Below are positions 34,152 through 42,284 of a DNA stretch of 64,000 nucleotides, in pieces. Under the pieces are notes generated by a model that saw only the letters and a list, made by a program, of their open reading frames with translations, was not told the origin of the DNA and did no database searches. A program made the translations under genes and the position numbers. The stretch's first letter is position 1. Each line of letters opens with the position of its first letter. Source of the DNA: Roseburia_C amylophila (GTDB taxonomy: Bacteria; Bacillota; Clostridia; Lachnospirales; Lachnospiraceae); NCBI RefSeq assembly GCF_025567465.1, contig NZ_JAOQKI010000010.1, positions 1 to 64,000 on the forward strand, in the 5' to 3' direction.

Positions 34152-34637
34152 ATGAGCCAGAAACGGGAAGACTATATTAGTTGGGATGAATATTTTATGG
34201 GCGTGGCAATGTTATCCGGAATGCGCTCCAAGGACCCGAATACACAGGTGGGAGCCTGCATTGTCAGTGAGGATAACAAGATTCTTTCCATGGGATACAA
34301 CGGACTGCCGAAGGGCTGCTCCGATGATGAATTTCCATGGGTAAGAGAAGGTGCACCGCTTGAGAATAAATACTTTTATACGACACACAGCGAACTGAAT
34401 GCCATCTTAAATTACCGGGGTGGTTCATTGGAGGGAGCGAAAATGTATGTGTCCCTGTTCCCTTGTAATGAGTGCGCCAAGGCAATCATTCAGGCTGGAA
34501 TCAAGACTATCGTATATGACAGTGACAAGTACCAGAATACACCGGCAGTTATTGCTTCCAAACGGATGTTAGATGCGGCAGGCGTGCGCTACTATCAGTA
34601 CACCCACACCAACCGGGAAATAAATATTACCCTGTAA
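34152..34637 (+). CDS. comEB: dCMP deaminase (ComE operon protein 2-like)
   Basis: The 161-residue protein has the cytidine/deoxycytidylate deaminase zinc motif: HSELNAI (zinc His and proton-shuttling Glu, near residue 78) and PCNEC (two zinc cysteines, near residues 106-109). It turns dCMP into dUMP for thymidylate synthesis. AAGGAGG precedes the ATG. It lies between upp and the atp operon. Confidence 0.92.
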   Translation: MSQKREDYISWDEYFMGVAMLSGMRSKDPNTQVGACIVSEDNKILSMGYNGLPKGCSDDEFPWVREGAPLENKYFYTTHSELNAILNYRGGSLEGAKMYVSLFPCNECAKAIIQAGIKTIVYDSDKYQNTPAVIASKRMLDAAGVRYYQYTHTNREINITL

Positions 34638-34789
34638 CGACTGGAGAAATAACGAACAATGGCAGAGGTTTACAACCAATTGAACAAATGACGAAGGTGC
34701 GGGAAAAACCCGCTGGTAATATTTGTTAAAATTATGTAAAATTGTAAAATCATAAAGCTGATTTATAGACATTTTTCATAAAATATTTA

Positions 34790-34817
34790 TAGACAATTTC
34801 CTCAAAAATGATATAAT
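34790..34817 (+). promoter_or_regulatory. Promoter of the atp operon
   Basis: TAGACA at 34790-34795 and TATAAT at 34812-34817 are 16 bp apart. A leader of about 65 nt precedes ATG 34890 and its AAGGAG site. Confidence 0.65.
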
Positions 34818-34889
34818 GAGCGTAAGCGAGTCATCGTGCTGACACGTTTTGCAGAGCGTTTCACGAAAATGTAAGGGAAGGAGCTATTC

Positions 34890-35144
34890 ATGAAGAACAG
34901 AAATAAAGTGTATGATTCCTTGATTTTAATCATGCAGTTCGGTATCAACATGATAGTTCCTATTTTTTTATGTGTTGGACTCGGGGTTTTTATTTACCGA
35001 AGATACGGGCATCCGTGGCTGGTGATTCTGCTTTTTTTCCTTGGGGCGGCAGCGGGATTCCAGAATTGCTACCGGATGGCACAGAGGCTTTGGCAGAAAA
35101 AAGACACGGGAAAGGTTAAATCAGATGTTAAAAAGGATAAATGA
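34890..35144 (+). CDS. atpZ: AtpZ/AtpI-family small membrane protein
   Basis: The 84-residue protein has two membrane helices (about residues 9-33 and 40-57) with basic ends. It resembles the AtpZ subfamily found at the head of many atp operons, whose members assist c-ring assembly or divalent-ion movement with AtpI. AAGGAG precedes ATG 34890. Its end overlaps the start of the next gene by 20 bp. Confidence 0.8.
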   Translation: MKNRNKVYDSLILIMQFGINMIVPIFLCVGLGVFIYRRYGHPWLVILLFFLGAAAGFQNCYRMAQRLWQKKDTGKVKSDVKKDK

Positions 35145-35532
35145 TGCATTACCGGAATTGATTCTGGGAATCCTTATATACGAAATTGTGGTGGAATTTA
35201 CCGGTATCTGGTTTGTAAAGGACAAATTGGGATATTCCAACGGCCTTCTGATTGGAGCAGCAACCGCAATCGGAATGGCAATCCATATGGCAGTGGTTCT
35301 GCGGGACAGTATGGATATGGCAGAATCCGGAAGGACAAGACGGATTGCATTGCAGTATGTGCTGCGGTATCTCGTAGTTGTAGCAGTCTTTTTTGCTACG
35401 GCATACTTTGAAATAGGCAATGTGATTGTAGCATTTGTGGGAGTAATGGGATTGAAGGTTGGAGCTTACGTTCAACCCTTTACACATAAAGTAATTTTAA
35501 AACTTTTAGGGAGAGGTGATGAATCTTCTTAG
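35125..35532 (+). CDS. atpI: ATP synthase subunit I-like protein
   Basis: ATG 35125 is used because GGGAAAGG lies upstream; the frame extends back to 35041 inside atpZ without a ribosome site. The 135-residue protein has four predicted membrane helices and lies between atpZ and atpB, as AtpI does. AtpI helps assemble the c-subunit ring. The sequence family is weakly conserved, so position is the main argument. Confidence 0.78.
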   Translation: MLKRINDALPELILGILIYEIVVEFTGIWFVKDKLGYSNGLLIGAATAIGMAIHMAVVLRDSMDMAESGRTRRIALQYVLRYLVVVAVFFATAYFEIGNVIVAFVGVMGLKVGAYVQPFTHKVILKLLGRGDESS

Positions 35533-35566
35533 GGTGAAGAAAAATATAATATAAGGAGGTGAAAGC

Positions 35567-36298
35567 GTGGATAACGGAATTTTAGCAGCGGGTGCCCAGG
35601 ATATAGATTTTATGATTCATGGACTGTTTTCCTATAAGATTTTCGGACATGAGGTATGGATTACTACTTCTCATGTATGTATTCTGATAATCATGCTGAT
35701 ACTGATTGCCTTTTCGTTTATTGTAAAGCATAAGATGAAAGCGGCAACGGAGGTACCGGGCGGATTTCAGAATGTAGTAGAACTTATGGTGGAAAAATTA
35801 GATGGCGTGGTTGACGGTGTCATGGGGAAAAATGCACCGAAGCTGGTGAATTACATCAGCACCATTTTTATCTTTATTCTCATGAGTAATATATCTGGAT
35901 TATTCGGGCTAAGACCGCCTACCGCAGATTATGGAACGACACTGGCGTTGGGACTTATCACCTTTTCGCTTATCCATATCTGTCAGATAAAGTACCAGAA
36001 ACCAAAGAAAATCTGGGAAGATATGTGTTCGCCGTTACCACCATGGCTGCCACTGTGGCTGCCAATCAATATCATCAGCGAGATTGCCGTGCCGATTTCC
36101 CTGTCACTTCGTTTGTTTGCAAACGTATTATCAGGAACCGTAATGATGGCATTGGTCTATGGACTGTTGTCCAAGATTGCAATTGTCTGGCCGGCAGCGC
36201 TTCATGTGTACTTTGATTTGTTCTCAGGAGCAATTCAGACGTATGTATTCTGTATGTTGACTATGACATATGTGAACCAGCAGATGGAAACAGAATAG
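35567..36298 (+). CDS. atpB: F-type ATP synthase subunit a
   Basis: A GTG start follows AAGGAGGT. The 243-residue membrane protein carries the signature SLRLFANVLSG near residues 181-191, with the essential Arg facing the c ring. It forms the ion half-channels of the Fo motor, and belongs to a complete operon atpZ-I-B-E-F-H-A-G-D-C. Confidence 0.97.
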   Translation: MDNGILAAGAQDIDFMIHGLFSYKIFGHEVWITTSHVCILIIMLILIAFSFIVKHKMKAATEVPGGFQNVVELMVEKLDGVVDGVMGKNAPKLVNYISTIFIFILMSNISGLFGLRPPTADYGTTLALGLITFSLIHICQIKYQKPKKIWEDMCSPLPPWLPLWLPINIISEIAVPISLSLRLFANVLSGTVMMALVYGLLSKIAIVWPAALHVYFDLFSGAIQTYVFCMLTMTYVNQQMETE

Positions 36299-36323
36299 AA
36301 CAGTATAAGGAGGATTTATAATT

Positions 36324-36578
36324 ATGAACATTACAGGACAGGATTTAATTTTAGCATGCTCAGCAATTGGTGCAGGACTTGCAGTTATCGCAGGTATCGG
36401 ACCTGGTATTGGACAGGGTATTGCAGCAGGACACGCAGCAGCAGCTGTAGGCCGTAACCCGGGAGCAAAAGGAGATATTATGTCAACCATGCTTCTTGGA
36501 CAGGCAGTAGCAGAGACTACCGGTCTTTATGGTCTGTTGATTGCAATGCTTCTGCTTTTCGTAAAACCACTGGTATAA
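36324..36578 (+). CDS. atpE: F-type ATP synthase subunit c, sodium-type signature
   Basis: The 84-residue protein forms two helices around the polar RNPGAKGD loop. It has Gln31 in GIGPGIGQG and VxETTxxY at 62-69 (Val62, Glu64, Thr65, Tyr69). These positions correspond to the sodium ligands Gln32, Val63, Glu65, Ser66 and Tyr70 of the Ilyobacter tartaricus c ring, with Thr for Ser. The enzyme is therefore predicted to use sodium ions, as in several anaerobic Firmicutes. AAGGAGG precedes the ATG. Confidence 0.96.
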   Translation: MNITGQDLILACSAIGAGLAVIAGIGPGIGQGIAAGHAAAAVGRNPGAKGDIMSTMLLGQAVAETTGLYGLLIAMLLLFVKPLV

Positions 36579-36626
36579 AGTGCGAAGGAATGATTACGAA
36601 AAGAAAGGAGGCACAGCAGGAAGAAA

Positions 36627-37142
36627 ATGACCAGATTATTTAATCTTGATTTTCAGTTATTGCATGATACCATCCTTATGGCGATATCCGTTTTCGTATT
36701 GTTTACCGTAATGTCTTATAACCTTTTCGAGCCGGTTCGTAAGATGTTAAAGGGACGTCAGGAGAAGATAAAGACGGAACTGGAATCTGCGGCAAGCGAT
36801 CAGGCAGAGGCAGCAGAATTAAGACAGCAGTATGAAGAGAAGCTTAAGAACGTCGATAAAGAGGCGGAGGTTATCTTAAGTGAAGCCAGAACCAAAGCCC
36901 TGCACAATGAGAACCGCATCATTGGCGAGGCAAAGGAAGAGGCTGCGCGGATTATCCGGCGTGCCAATGAAGAGGCAGAACTGGAGAAAAAACGCGTGAT
37001 GGATGAGATGAAACAGGAAATGATAGAAATTGCATCTATGATGGCAGGCAAAGTGGTAGCCGCATCCATTGATACAACAATACAGGATGCCCTCGTGGAA
37101 GAAACCTTGAAAGAGATGGGTGATACAACATGGCAAAGTTAG
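36627..37142 (+). CDS. atpF: F-type ATP synthase subunit b
   Basis: The 171-residue protein has one N-terminal membrane helix (about residues 12-30) followed by a long charged helix rich in Glu, Lys and Ala that forms the peripheral stalk dimer. The last 13 bases overlap atpH. AGGAGG occurs 18 bp upstream of ATG 36627, with a nearer GGAAG. Confidence 0.93.
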   Translation: MTRLFNLDFQLLHDTILMAISVFVLFTVMSYNLFEPVRKMLKGRQEKIKTELESAASDQAEAAELRQQYEEKLKNVDKEAEVILSEARTKALHNENRIIGEAKEEAARIIRRANEEAELEKKRVMDEMKQEMIEIASMMAGKVVAASIDTTIQDALVEETLKEMGDTTWQS

Positions 37143-37696
37143 TTTCCAAAACATACGCAGATGCATTGTTTGAACTCGCCGTGGAAAAGGGATGTGAAGA
37201 TGCCTGGTTAGAAGATGCGAAAGCACTTCTTGAGATTCTCCATGAGAATGAGGAACTGGCAAAATTGATGAATCATCCACAGATTGTAAAAGAAGAGAAG
37301 CTTCAGATTATTGAAAACATATTCAAGGGAAAGACCGCGGACGAGATCGTGGGATTGATGTGCCAGCTGATAGAAAAAGACCACTTTAAAGATATGGAAA
37401 GCGTATTTGCATGCTTTGTGGATTCCGTAAAAGAATATAAAAATATCGGAACGGCATATGTCATTTCTGCGATGGAGCTGTCAATGCAGCAGAAAGATGA
37501 AATCGTAAAGAAACTATTAGAAACCACACATTATGTAGAAATTGAAATGAATTATGAGGTGGATGCATCACTCATTGGAGGCATGGTCATCCGCATAAAA
37601 GACAGGGTAGTGGACAGCAGTATCAAAACCAGGCTGCAGAAGCTAACCAGTGAATTATCCAAAATACAGTTGAAAGTAGGTGAAACCGCTTCATGA
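37130..37696 (+). CDS. atpH: F-type ATP synthase subunit delta
   Basis: The 188-residue protein starts with the typical MAKLVSKTYADALFELAVE and ends with the conserved GGMVIRIKDRVVDSSIKTRL segment. It joins the peripheral stalk to F1. It overlaps atpF by 13 bp and atpA by 4 bp (ATGA), pointing to tight translational coupling. Confidence 0.95.
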   Translation: MAKLVSKTYADALFELAVEKGCEDAWLEDAKALLEILHENEELAKLMNHPQIVKEEKLQIIENIFKGKTADEIVGLMCQLIEKDHFKDMESVFACFVDSVKEYKNIGTAYVISAMELSMQQKDEIVKKLLETTHYVEIEMNYEVDASLIGGMVIRIKDRVVDSSIKTRLQKLTSELSKIQLKVGETAS

Positions 37697-39198
37697 AATT
37701 GAAACCAGAAGAAATCAGTTCCGTTATCAAAGAGCAGATCGAGCGGTATGCATCCCAGTTGGAAGTGGCAGACGTAGGAACTGTCATTCAGGTGGCAGAT
37801 GGAATTGCACGAATTCACGGCCTTGAAAATGCAATGCAGGGAGAACTTTTGGAATTCCCGGGCGAAGTATATGGAATGGTGCTGAACTTAGAGGAAGATA
37901 ATGTAGGTGCGGTTCTGTTAGGAGATAAGCGTTCCATCAACGAAGGTGATACCGTAAAGACCACCGGACGTGTAGTAGAGGTTCCGGTCGGAGATGCATT
38001 ACTGGGACGAGTAGTAAATGCGCTGGGTCAGCCGATTGATGGAAAAGGACCGATTGAGACGGAGAAATACCGCCAGATTGAACGTGTGGCATCCGGTGTT
38101 ATTTCCAGAAAATCCGTAGATACACCATTACAGACCGGTATTAAGGCAATCGATTCCATGGTGCCGATTGGACGTGGACAGCGTGAGCTTATCATCGGAG
38201 ATAAGCAGACCGGTAAGACGGCAATTGCAATTGATACCATCATTAACCAGAAGGGACAGGGCGTAAAATGTATTTACGTTGCCATCGGTCAGAAAGCATC
38301 TACCGTAGCATCCCTGGTAAAAACATTAGAAGAATTCGGTGCATTAAGCTATACCACAGTTGTTGTATCAACAGCAAGTGAGCTGGCACCATTACAGTAT
38401 ATTGCACCGTATGCAGGATGTGCAATTGGTGAAGAGTGGATGGAGAACGGAGAGGATGTATTAATCGTTTATGACGATTTGAGTAAACATGCTGCTGCAT
38501 ACCGTACCCTTTCCTTGCTGCTTAAGAGACCACCAGGACGTGAGGCTTATCCGGGAGACGTATTCTATCTGCATTCCAGATTATTAGAGCGTGCAGCAAG
38601 ACTTTCCGATGCTTTGGGTGGAGGTTCCCTGACTGCACTGCCGATTATCGAGACACAGGCAGGAGACGTATCCGCATACATTCCGACCAACGTAATTTCC
38701 ATTACAGACGGTCAGATTTATCTGGAAACAGATATGTTTAACGCTGGTTTCCGTCCGGCAATCAATGCAGGACTTTCCGTATCCCGGGTTGGTGGAGCTG
38801 CGCAGATTAAGGCAATCAAGAAGATTGCAGCACCAATCCGAGTAGAGCTGGCACAGTATCGTGAGCTGGCAGCATTTGCACAGTTTGGTTCTGAGCTGGA
38901 TGCTGATACCAAAGAGAAATTAGCACAGGGCGAAAGAATCCGTGAAATGTTGAAACAGCCACAGTATCAGCCGATGCCGGTGGAAAAACAGGTAGCAATT
39001 ATTTATGCTGCAACCAAGAAATATTTACTGGATATTCCGGTGGATGAGATTCTGGCATTTGAAAAAGCATTGTTAGAACTGATTGATACCAAGTATCCGG
39101 AGATTTTCGAATCCATTCGTGAAACAAAACAGTTAGACGAAGAAACAGAGCAGAAATTAATTACAGCAATTGAAGCATGTAAGAAAGATTTCAAATAG
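37693..39198 (+). CDS. atpA: F-type ATP synthase subunit alpha
   Basis: The 501-residue protein has Walker A GDKQTGKTAIA near residues 169-179 and the alpha-type motif YTTVVVSTASELAPLQYIAP. It forms non-catalytic nucleotide sites in the F1 hexamer. It starts inside the last codons of atpH. Confidence 0.98.
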   Translation: MKLKPEEISSVIKEQIERYASQLEVADVGTVIQVADGIARIHGLENAMQGELLEFPGEVYGMVLNLEEDNVGAVLLGDKRSINEGDTVKTTGRVVEVPVGDALLGRVVNALGQPIDGKGPIETEKYRQIERVASGVISRKSVDTPLQTGIKAIDSMVPIGRGQRELIIGDKQTGKTAIAIDTIINQKGQGVKCIYVAIGQKASTVASLVKTLEEFGALSYTTVVVSTASELAPLQYIAPYAGCAIGEEWMENGEDVLIVYDDLSKHAAAYRTLSLLLKRPPGREAYPGDVFYLHSRLLERAARLSDALGGGSLTALPIIETQAGDVSAYIPTNVISITDGQIYLETDMFNAGFRPAINAGLSVSRVGGAAQIKAIKKIAAPIRVELAQYRELAAFAQFGSELDADTKEKLAQGERIREMLKQPQYQPMPVEKQVAIIYAATKKYLLDIPVDEILAFEKALLELIDTKYPEIFESIRETKQLDEETEQKLITAIEACKKDFK

Positions 39199-39230
39199 GC
39201 ATGTAATATGGTAAAAGGCGGTGAGAGACT

Positions 39231-40085
39231 ATGGCGTCCATGCGTGATATAAAGCGGCGCAAAAGCAGTATTTCCAGCACACAGCAGATTACAAAGGCCA
39301 TGAAGCTTGTTTCTACCGTAAAACTGCAGAAAGCGAAGGGACATGCAGAACAGGCAAATCCGTATTTTAATTATATGTATCAGACCGTAACTTCCATGCT
39401 GGCAAAGAGCGGTTCCATCAATCATCCTTACCTTACCGGTAAAGATTCCGGGCAGAAGGCAGTGATTGTAATTACCTCGAACCGTGGACTGGCAGGAGGC
39501 TATAATGCGAATGTCGTAAAGCTGATTACAGAGAGTGACCTTCCAAAGGACAGGCTTTCCATTTATGCAGTTGGTAATAAGGGAAGAGAGTCCTTAGAAC
39601 ATAAGGGATATTCCATTGTAAAGGAACTTCCGGAGCTGATAGAGACACCGGCTTATGATGAGGCGTCCGCATTGGCAAGGGAAGTGCTGGCAGCCTATGA
39701 AAAAGGTGAAGTTGGTGAAATTTACCTTGCTTATACACATTTTAAGAATACGGTGGTACATGAGCCGAAATTAATCAAGCTTCTTCCGGTGGATATCGAA
39801 GATATGCCGAAGCAGGAAGAAGATAATGTGCTGATGAATTATGAACCAAACCAGGAGGAGGCGCTTAATTTAATCATACCAAAGTATGTAACGAGCCTTC
39901 TTTATGGAGCACTGGTAGAAGCAGTAGCCAGTGAAAATGGTGCAAGAATGCAGGCAATGGATTCTGCAACCAGCAATGCAGAGGATATGATCAGTGACCT
40001 GTCACTGAAGTATAATCGTGCCCGTCAGGGTTCCATTACACAGGAACTGACAGAGATTATAGCCGGAGCATCGGCAATTTCTTAA
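39231..40085 (+). CDS. atpG: F-type ATP synthase subunit gamma
   Basis: The 284-residue protein begins with the coiled-coil helix (MASMRDIKRRKSSISSTQQI) and ends with the matching C-terminal helix (ITQELTEIIAGASAI). ITSNRGLAGGYNANV is the conserved central motif. It is the rotating central stalk of F1. Confidence 0.97.
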   Translation: MASMRDIKRRKSSISSTQQITKAMKLVSTVKLQKAKGHAEQANPYFNYMYQTVTSMLAKSGSINHPYLTGKDSGQKAVIVITSNRGLAGGYNANVVKLITESDLPKDRLSIYAVGNKGRESLEHKGYSIVKELPELIETPAYDEASALAREVLAAYEKGEVGEIYLAYTHFKNTVVHEPKLIKLLPVDIEDMPKQEEDNVLMNYEPNQEEALNLIIPKYVTSLLYGALVEAVASENGARMQAMDSATSNAEDMISDLSLKYNRARQGSITQELTEIIAGASAIS

Positions 40086-40126
40086 TCATATCCATAAGAA
40101 TAGAGAATAAGGAGTGATAGAAAAAG

Positions 40127-41518
40127 ATGGCAGAAACAAATATTGGAAAAATCACTCAGATAATAGGTGCTGTATTGGATATTAAATTTACCGAAGGAAA
40201 GCTTCCGGCAATCAATGAAGCAATCCGTATTACCAGAAAAGATGGTGAAGTTCTGGTAGTAGAGGTATCGCAGCATTTAGGAGATGATGTCGTACGTTGT
40301 ATTGCCATGGGACCAACCGACGGATTAATCCGTGGCATGGATGCAGAGGCAACCGGTGCACCGATTTCCGTACCGGTAGGTGAGCATACCTTAGGCAGAA
40401 TGTTTAACGTATTAGGCGAACCAATTGACAATGAGGCTCCACCACAGGATGTGGAATATATGCCGATTCACCGGAAAGCACCAAGCTTTGATGAACAGGC
40501 AACTTCTACAGAAATGTTAGAGACAGGAATCAAGGTGGTTGACCTTCTCTGCCCTTACCAGAAGGGTGGAAAAATCGGACTTTTCGGTGGTGCAGGAGTA
40601 GGAAAAACCGTATTGATTCAGGAGCTGATTCATAATATCGCAACCGAGCATGGTGGATATTCCGTATTTACCGGTGTAGGTGAGCGTACCCGTGAGGGAA
40701 ATGACCTTTATTATGAAATGAAGGAATCCGGAGTTATTGATAAGACCACCATGGTATTCGGTCAGATGAACGAGCCGCCTGGAGCACGTATGCGTGTAGG
40801 TCTTACCGGACTTACCATGGCGGAGTATTTCCGTGATAAAGGTGGAAAGGATGTACTGTTATTCATTGATAACATTTTCCGTTTCACACAGGCAGGTTCT
40901 GAGGTGTCCGCACTGTTAGGACGTATGCCTTCCGCAGTAGGATACCAGCCGACCTTACAGACTGAGATGGGTGCATTGCAGGAGCGTATCACTTCTACCA
41001 AGAATGGTTCCATTACATCCGTTCAGGCAGTCTATGTACCGGCGGATGACCTTACTGATCCGGCTCCGGCAACCACATTTGCCCATCTGGATGCCACTAC
41101 TGTACTGGATCGTTCTATCGTAGAGCTTGGTATTTATCCGGCAGTAGACCCACTTGGTTCTACATCCAGAATCCTTGACCCTCGTGTTGTAGGGCAGGAG
41201 CATTTTGAAGTAGCCCGTGGAGTACAGGAGATTCTTCAGAAATATAAAGAATTACAGGATATTATCGCAATCCTTGGTATGGATGAGCTGTCAGAAGAGG
41301 ACAAGCTGGTAGTAAGCCGTGCAAGAAAAGTACAGCGTTTCTTGTCACAGCCATTCTTCGTAGCAACCCAGTTTACCGGTCTTGATGGAAAATATGTACC
41401 GGTAGCCGAGACCATCCGCGGCTTCCGTGAAATCTTAGAAGGAAAGCATGATGATGTACCGGAGAGCTATTTCCTGAATGCCGGAAGTATTGACGAAGTA
41501 CGTGCCCGTATGAAGTAA
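40127..41518 (+). CDS. atpD: F-type ATP synthase subunit beta
   Basis: The 463-residue catalytic subunit has Walker A GGAGVGKTVLIQ near residues 153-164, the catalytic Glu in GERTREGND, the DELSEED lever (GMDELSEEDK) and the signature PAVDPLGSTS. It makes or hydrolyses ATP in F1. Confidence 0.99.
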   Translation: MAETNIGKITQIIGAVLDIKFTEGKLPAINEAIRITRKDGEVLVVEVSQHLGDDVVRCIAMGPTDGLIRGMDAEATGAPISVPVGEHTLGRMFNVLGEPIDNEAPPQDVEYMPIHRKAPSFDEQATSTEMLETGIKVVDLLCPYQKGGKIGLFGGAGVGKTVLIQELIHNIATEHGGYSVFTGVGERTREGNDLYYEMKESGVIDKTTMVFGQMNEPPGARMRVGLTGLTMAEYFRDKGGKDVLLFIDNIFRFTQAGSEVSALLGRMPSAVGYQPTLQTEMGALQERITSTKNGSITSVQAVYVPADDLTDPAPATTFAHLDATTVLDRSIVELGIYPAVDPLGSTSRILDPRVVGQEHFEVARGVQEILQKYKELQDIIAILGMDELSEEDKLVVSRARKVQRFLSQPFFVATQFTGLDGKYVPVAETIRGFREILEGKHDDVPESYFLNAGSIDEVRARMK

Positions 41519-41529
41519 GGGGTGAAGCC

Positions 41530-41937
41530 ATGGCAGACGAGAAGAAAGCATTTGAGGTAGAAATCATTACCCCGGAGCGAATTTTTTATACCGGGGAAGC
41601 AACCATGATAGAATTCAATACAACAGAAGGAGAAATCGGTGTCTATCCGGACCATATTCCGCTGACAACGGTGCTTGCTCCCGGTGTTGTGACCATTACC
41701 AATGGCGAAGATGTAAAAGAAGCTGCGGTTCATGCAGGCTTTGCAGAGATTTTGGGCGATAAGGTAACACTGCTGGCAGAGATTGCCGAGTGGCCGGATG
41801 AAATCGATGAGAAGCGTGCCGAGGCAGCAAAAGAGCGTGCCGAAGCCCGTATTGCAGCTAAGGCTGCAGATACAGATATGCTCCGTGCGGAATTTGCATT
41901 GCGTAAGGCGTTGGTGCGAATTGAAGTGAAACATTAA
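41530..41937 (+). CDS. atpC: F-type ATP synthase subunit epsilon
   Basis: The 135-residue protein has the N-terminal beta-sandwich (FEVEIITPERIFYTGEATMI, GVYPDHIPL) and a C-terminal two-helix domain that can brake ATP hydrolysis. It is the last gene of the operon, followed by a strong terminator and repeat R1. Confidence 0.95.
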   Translation: MADEKKAFEVEIITPERIFYTGEATMIEFNTTEGEIGVYPDHIPLTTVLAPGVVTITNGEDVKEAAVHAGFAEILGDKVTLLAEIAEWPDEIDEKRAEAAKERAEARIAAKAADTDMLRAEFALRKALVRIEVKH

Positions 41938-41977
41938 AAACGGTGTATACAAAAGATAAAAAATGATGTAAGGAAGG

Positions 41978-42018
41978 TACCCTCTTTACCGTAGAAAACG
42001 GTAGAGGGGGTATTTTTT
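41978..42018 (+). terminator. Terminator of the atp operon
   Basis: TACCCTCTTTACCG pairs with CGGTAGAGGGGGTA, followed by seven T. The T tract runs into repeat R1. Confidence 0.85.
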
Positions 42019-42182
42019 ACTTTACAGGAAATTACTTTCCTGTAAAGTAAAAAACGCTCCGCGAGGATGCGCACTGCGGCGTATAAGGTAGATGTCGCAA
42101 GCGACCGCCGCAGGCGCGAGAATGTGCCTCGGCACATTCTTTGTTTCTTTTACAGGAAATTGTTTTCCGGTAGAGTGAAAAA
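42012..42182 (+). repeat. Three-hairpin dispersed repeat R1, copy 3, with extra half-hairpin
   Basis: The full A-B-C hairpin set occupies 42012-42146, with CTCG as hairpin C loop. It is followed at 42147-42182 by a second, diverged hairpin-A sequence (TTTACAGGAAATTG, then TTTTCCGGTAGAGTGAAAAA). Confidence 0.85.
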
Positions 42183-42284
42183 GGGGGATATGTTTTAAGA
42201 AAGGTTTCTACATAGTTTATAATAATTTAAGAAAATATTTATACCATACCATAGGGGAAAGCTATATAATGAATTTCATACAGA

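Noticed and set aside
34826..34862. Sequence in the atp operon leader similar to the R2 repeat
   Set aside because: Only scattered bases match the 16-mer and there is no terminator just before it.
41934..42137. Minus-strand ORF nearly identical to one at 60467-60691
   Set aside because: Both are translations across the R1 repeat. The similarity comes from the repeat DNA, there is no ribosome site, and each overlaps the end of a real gene on the other strand.
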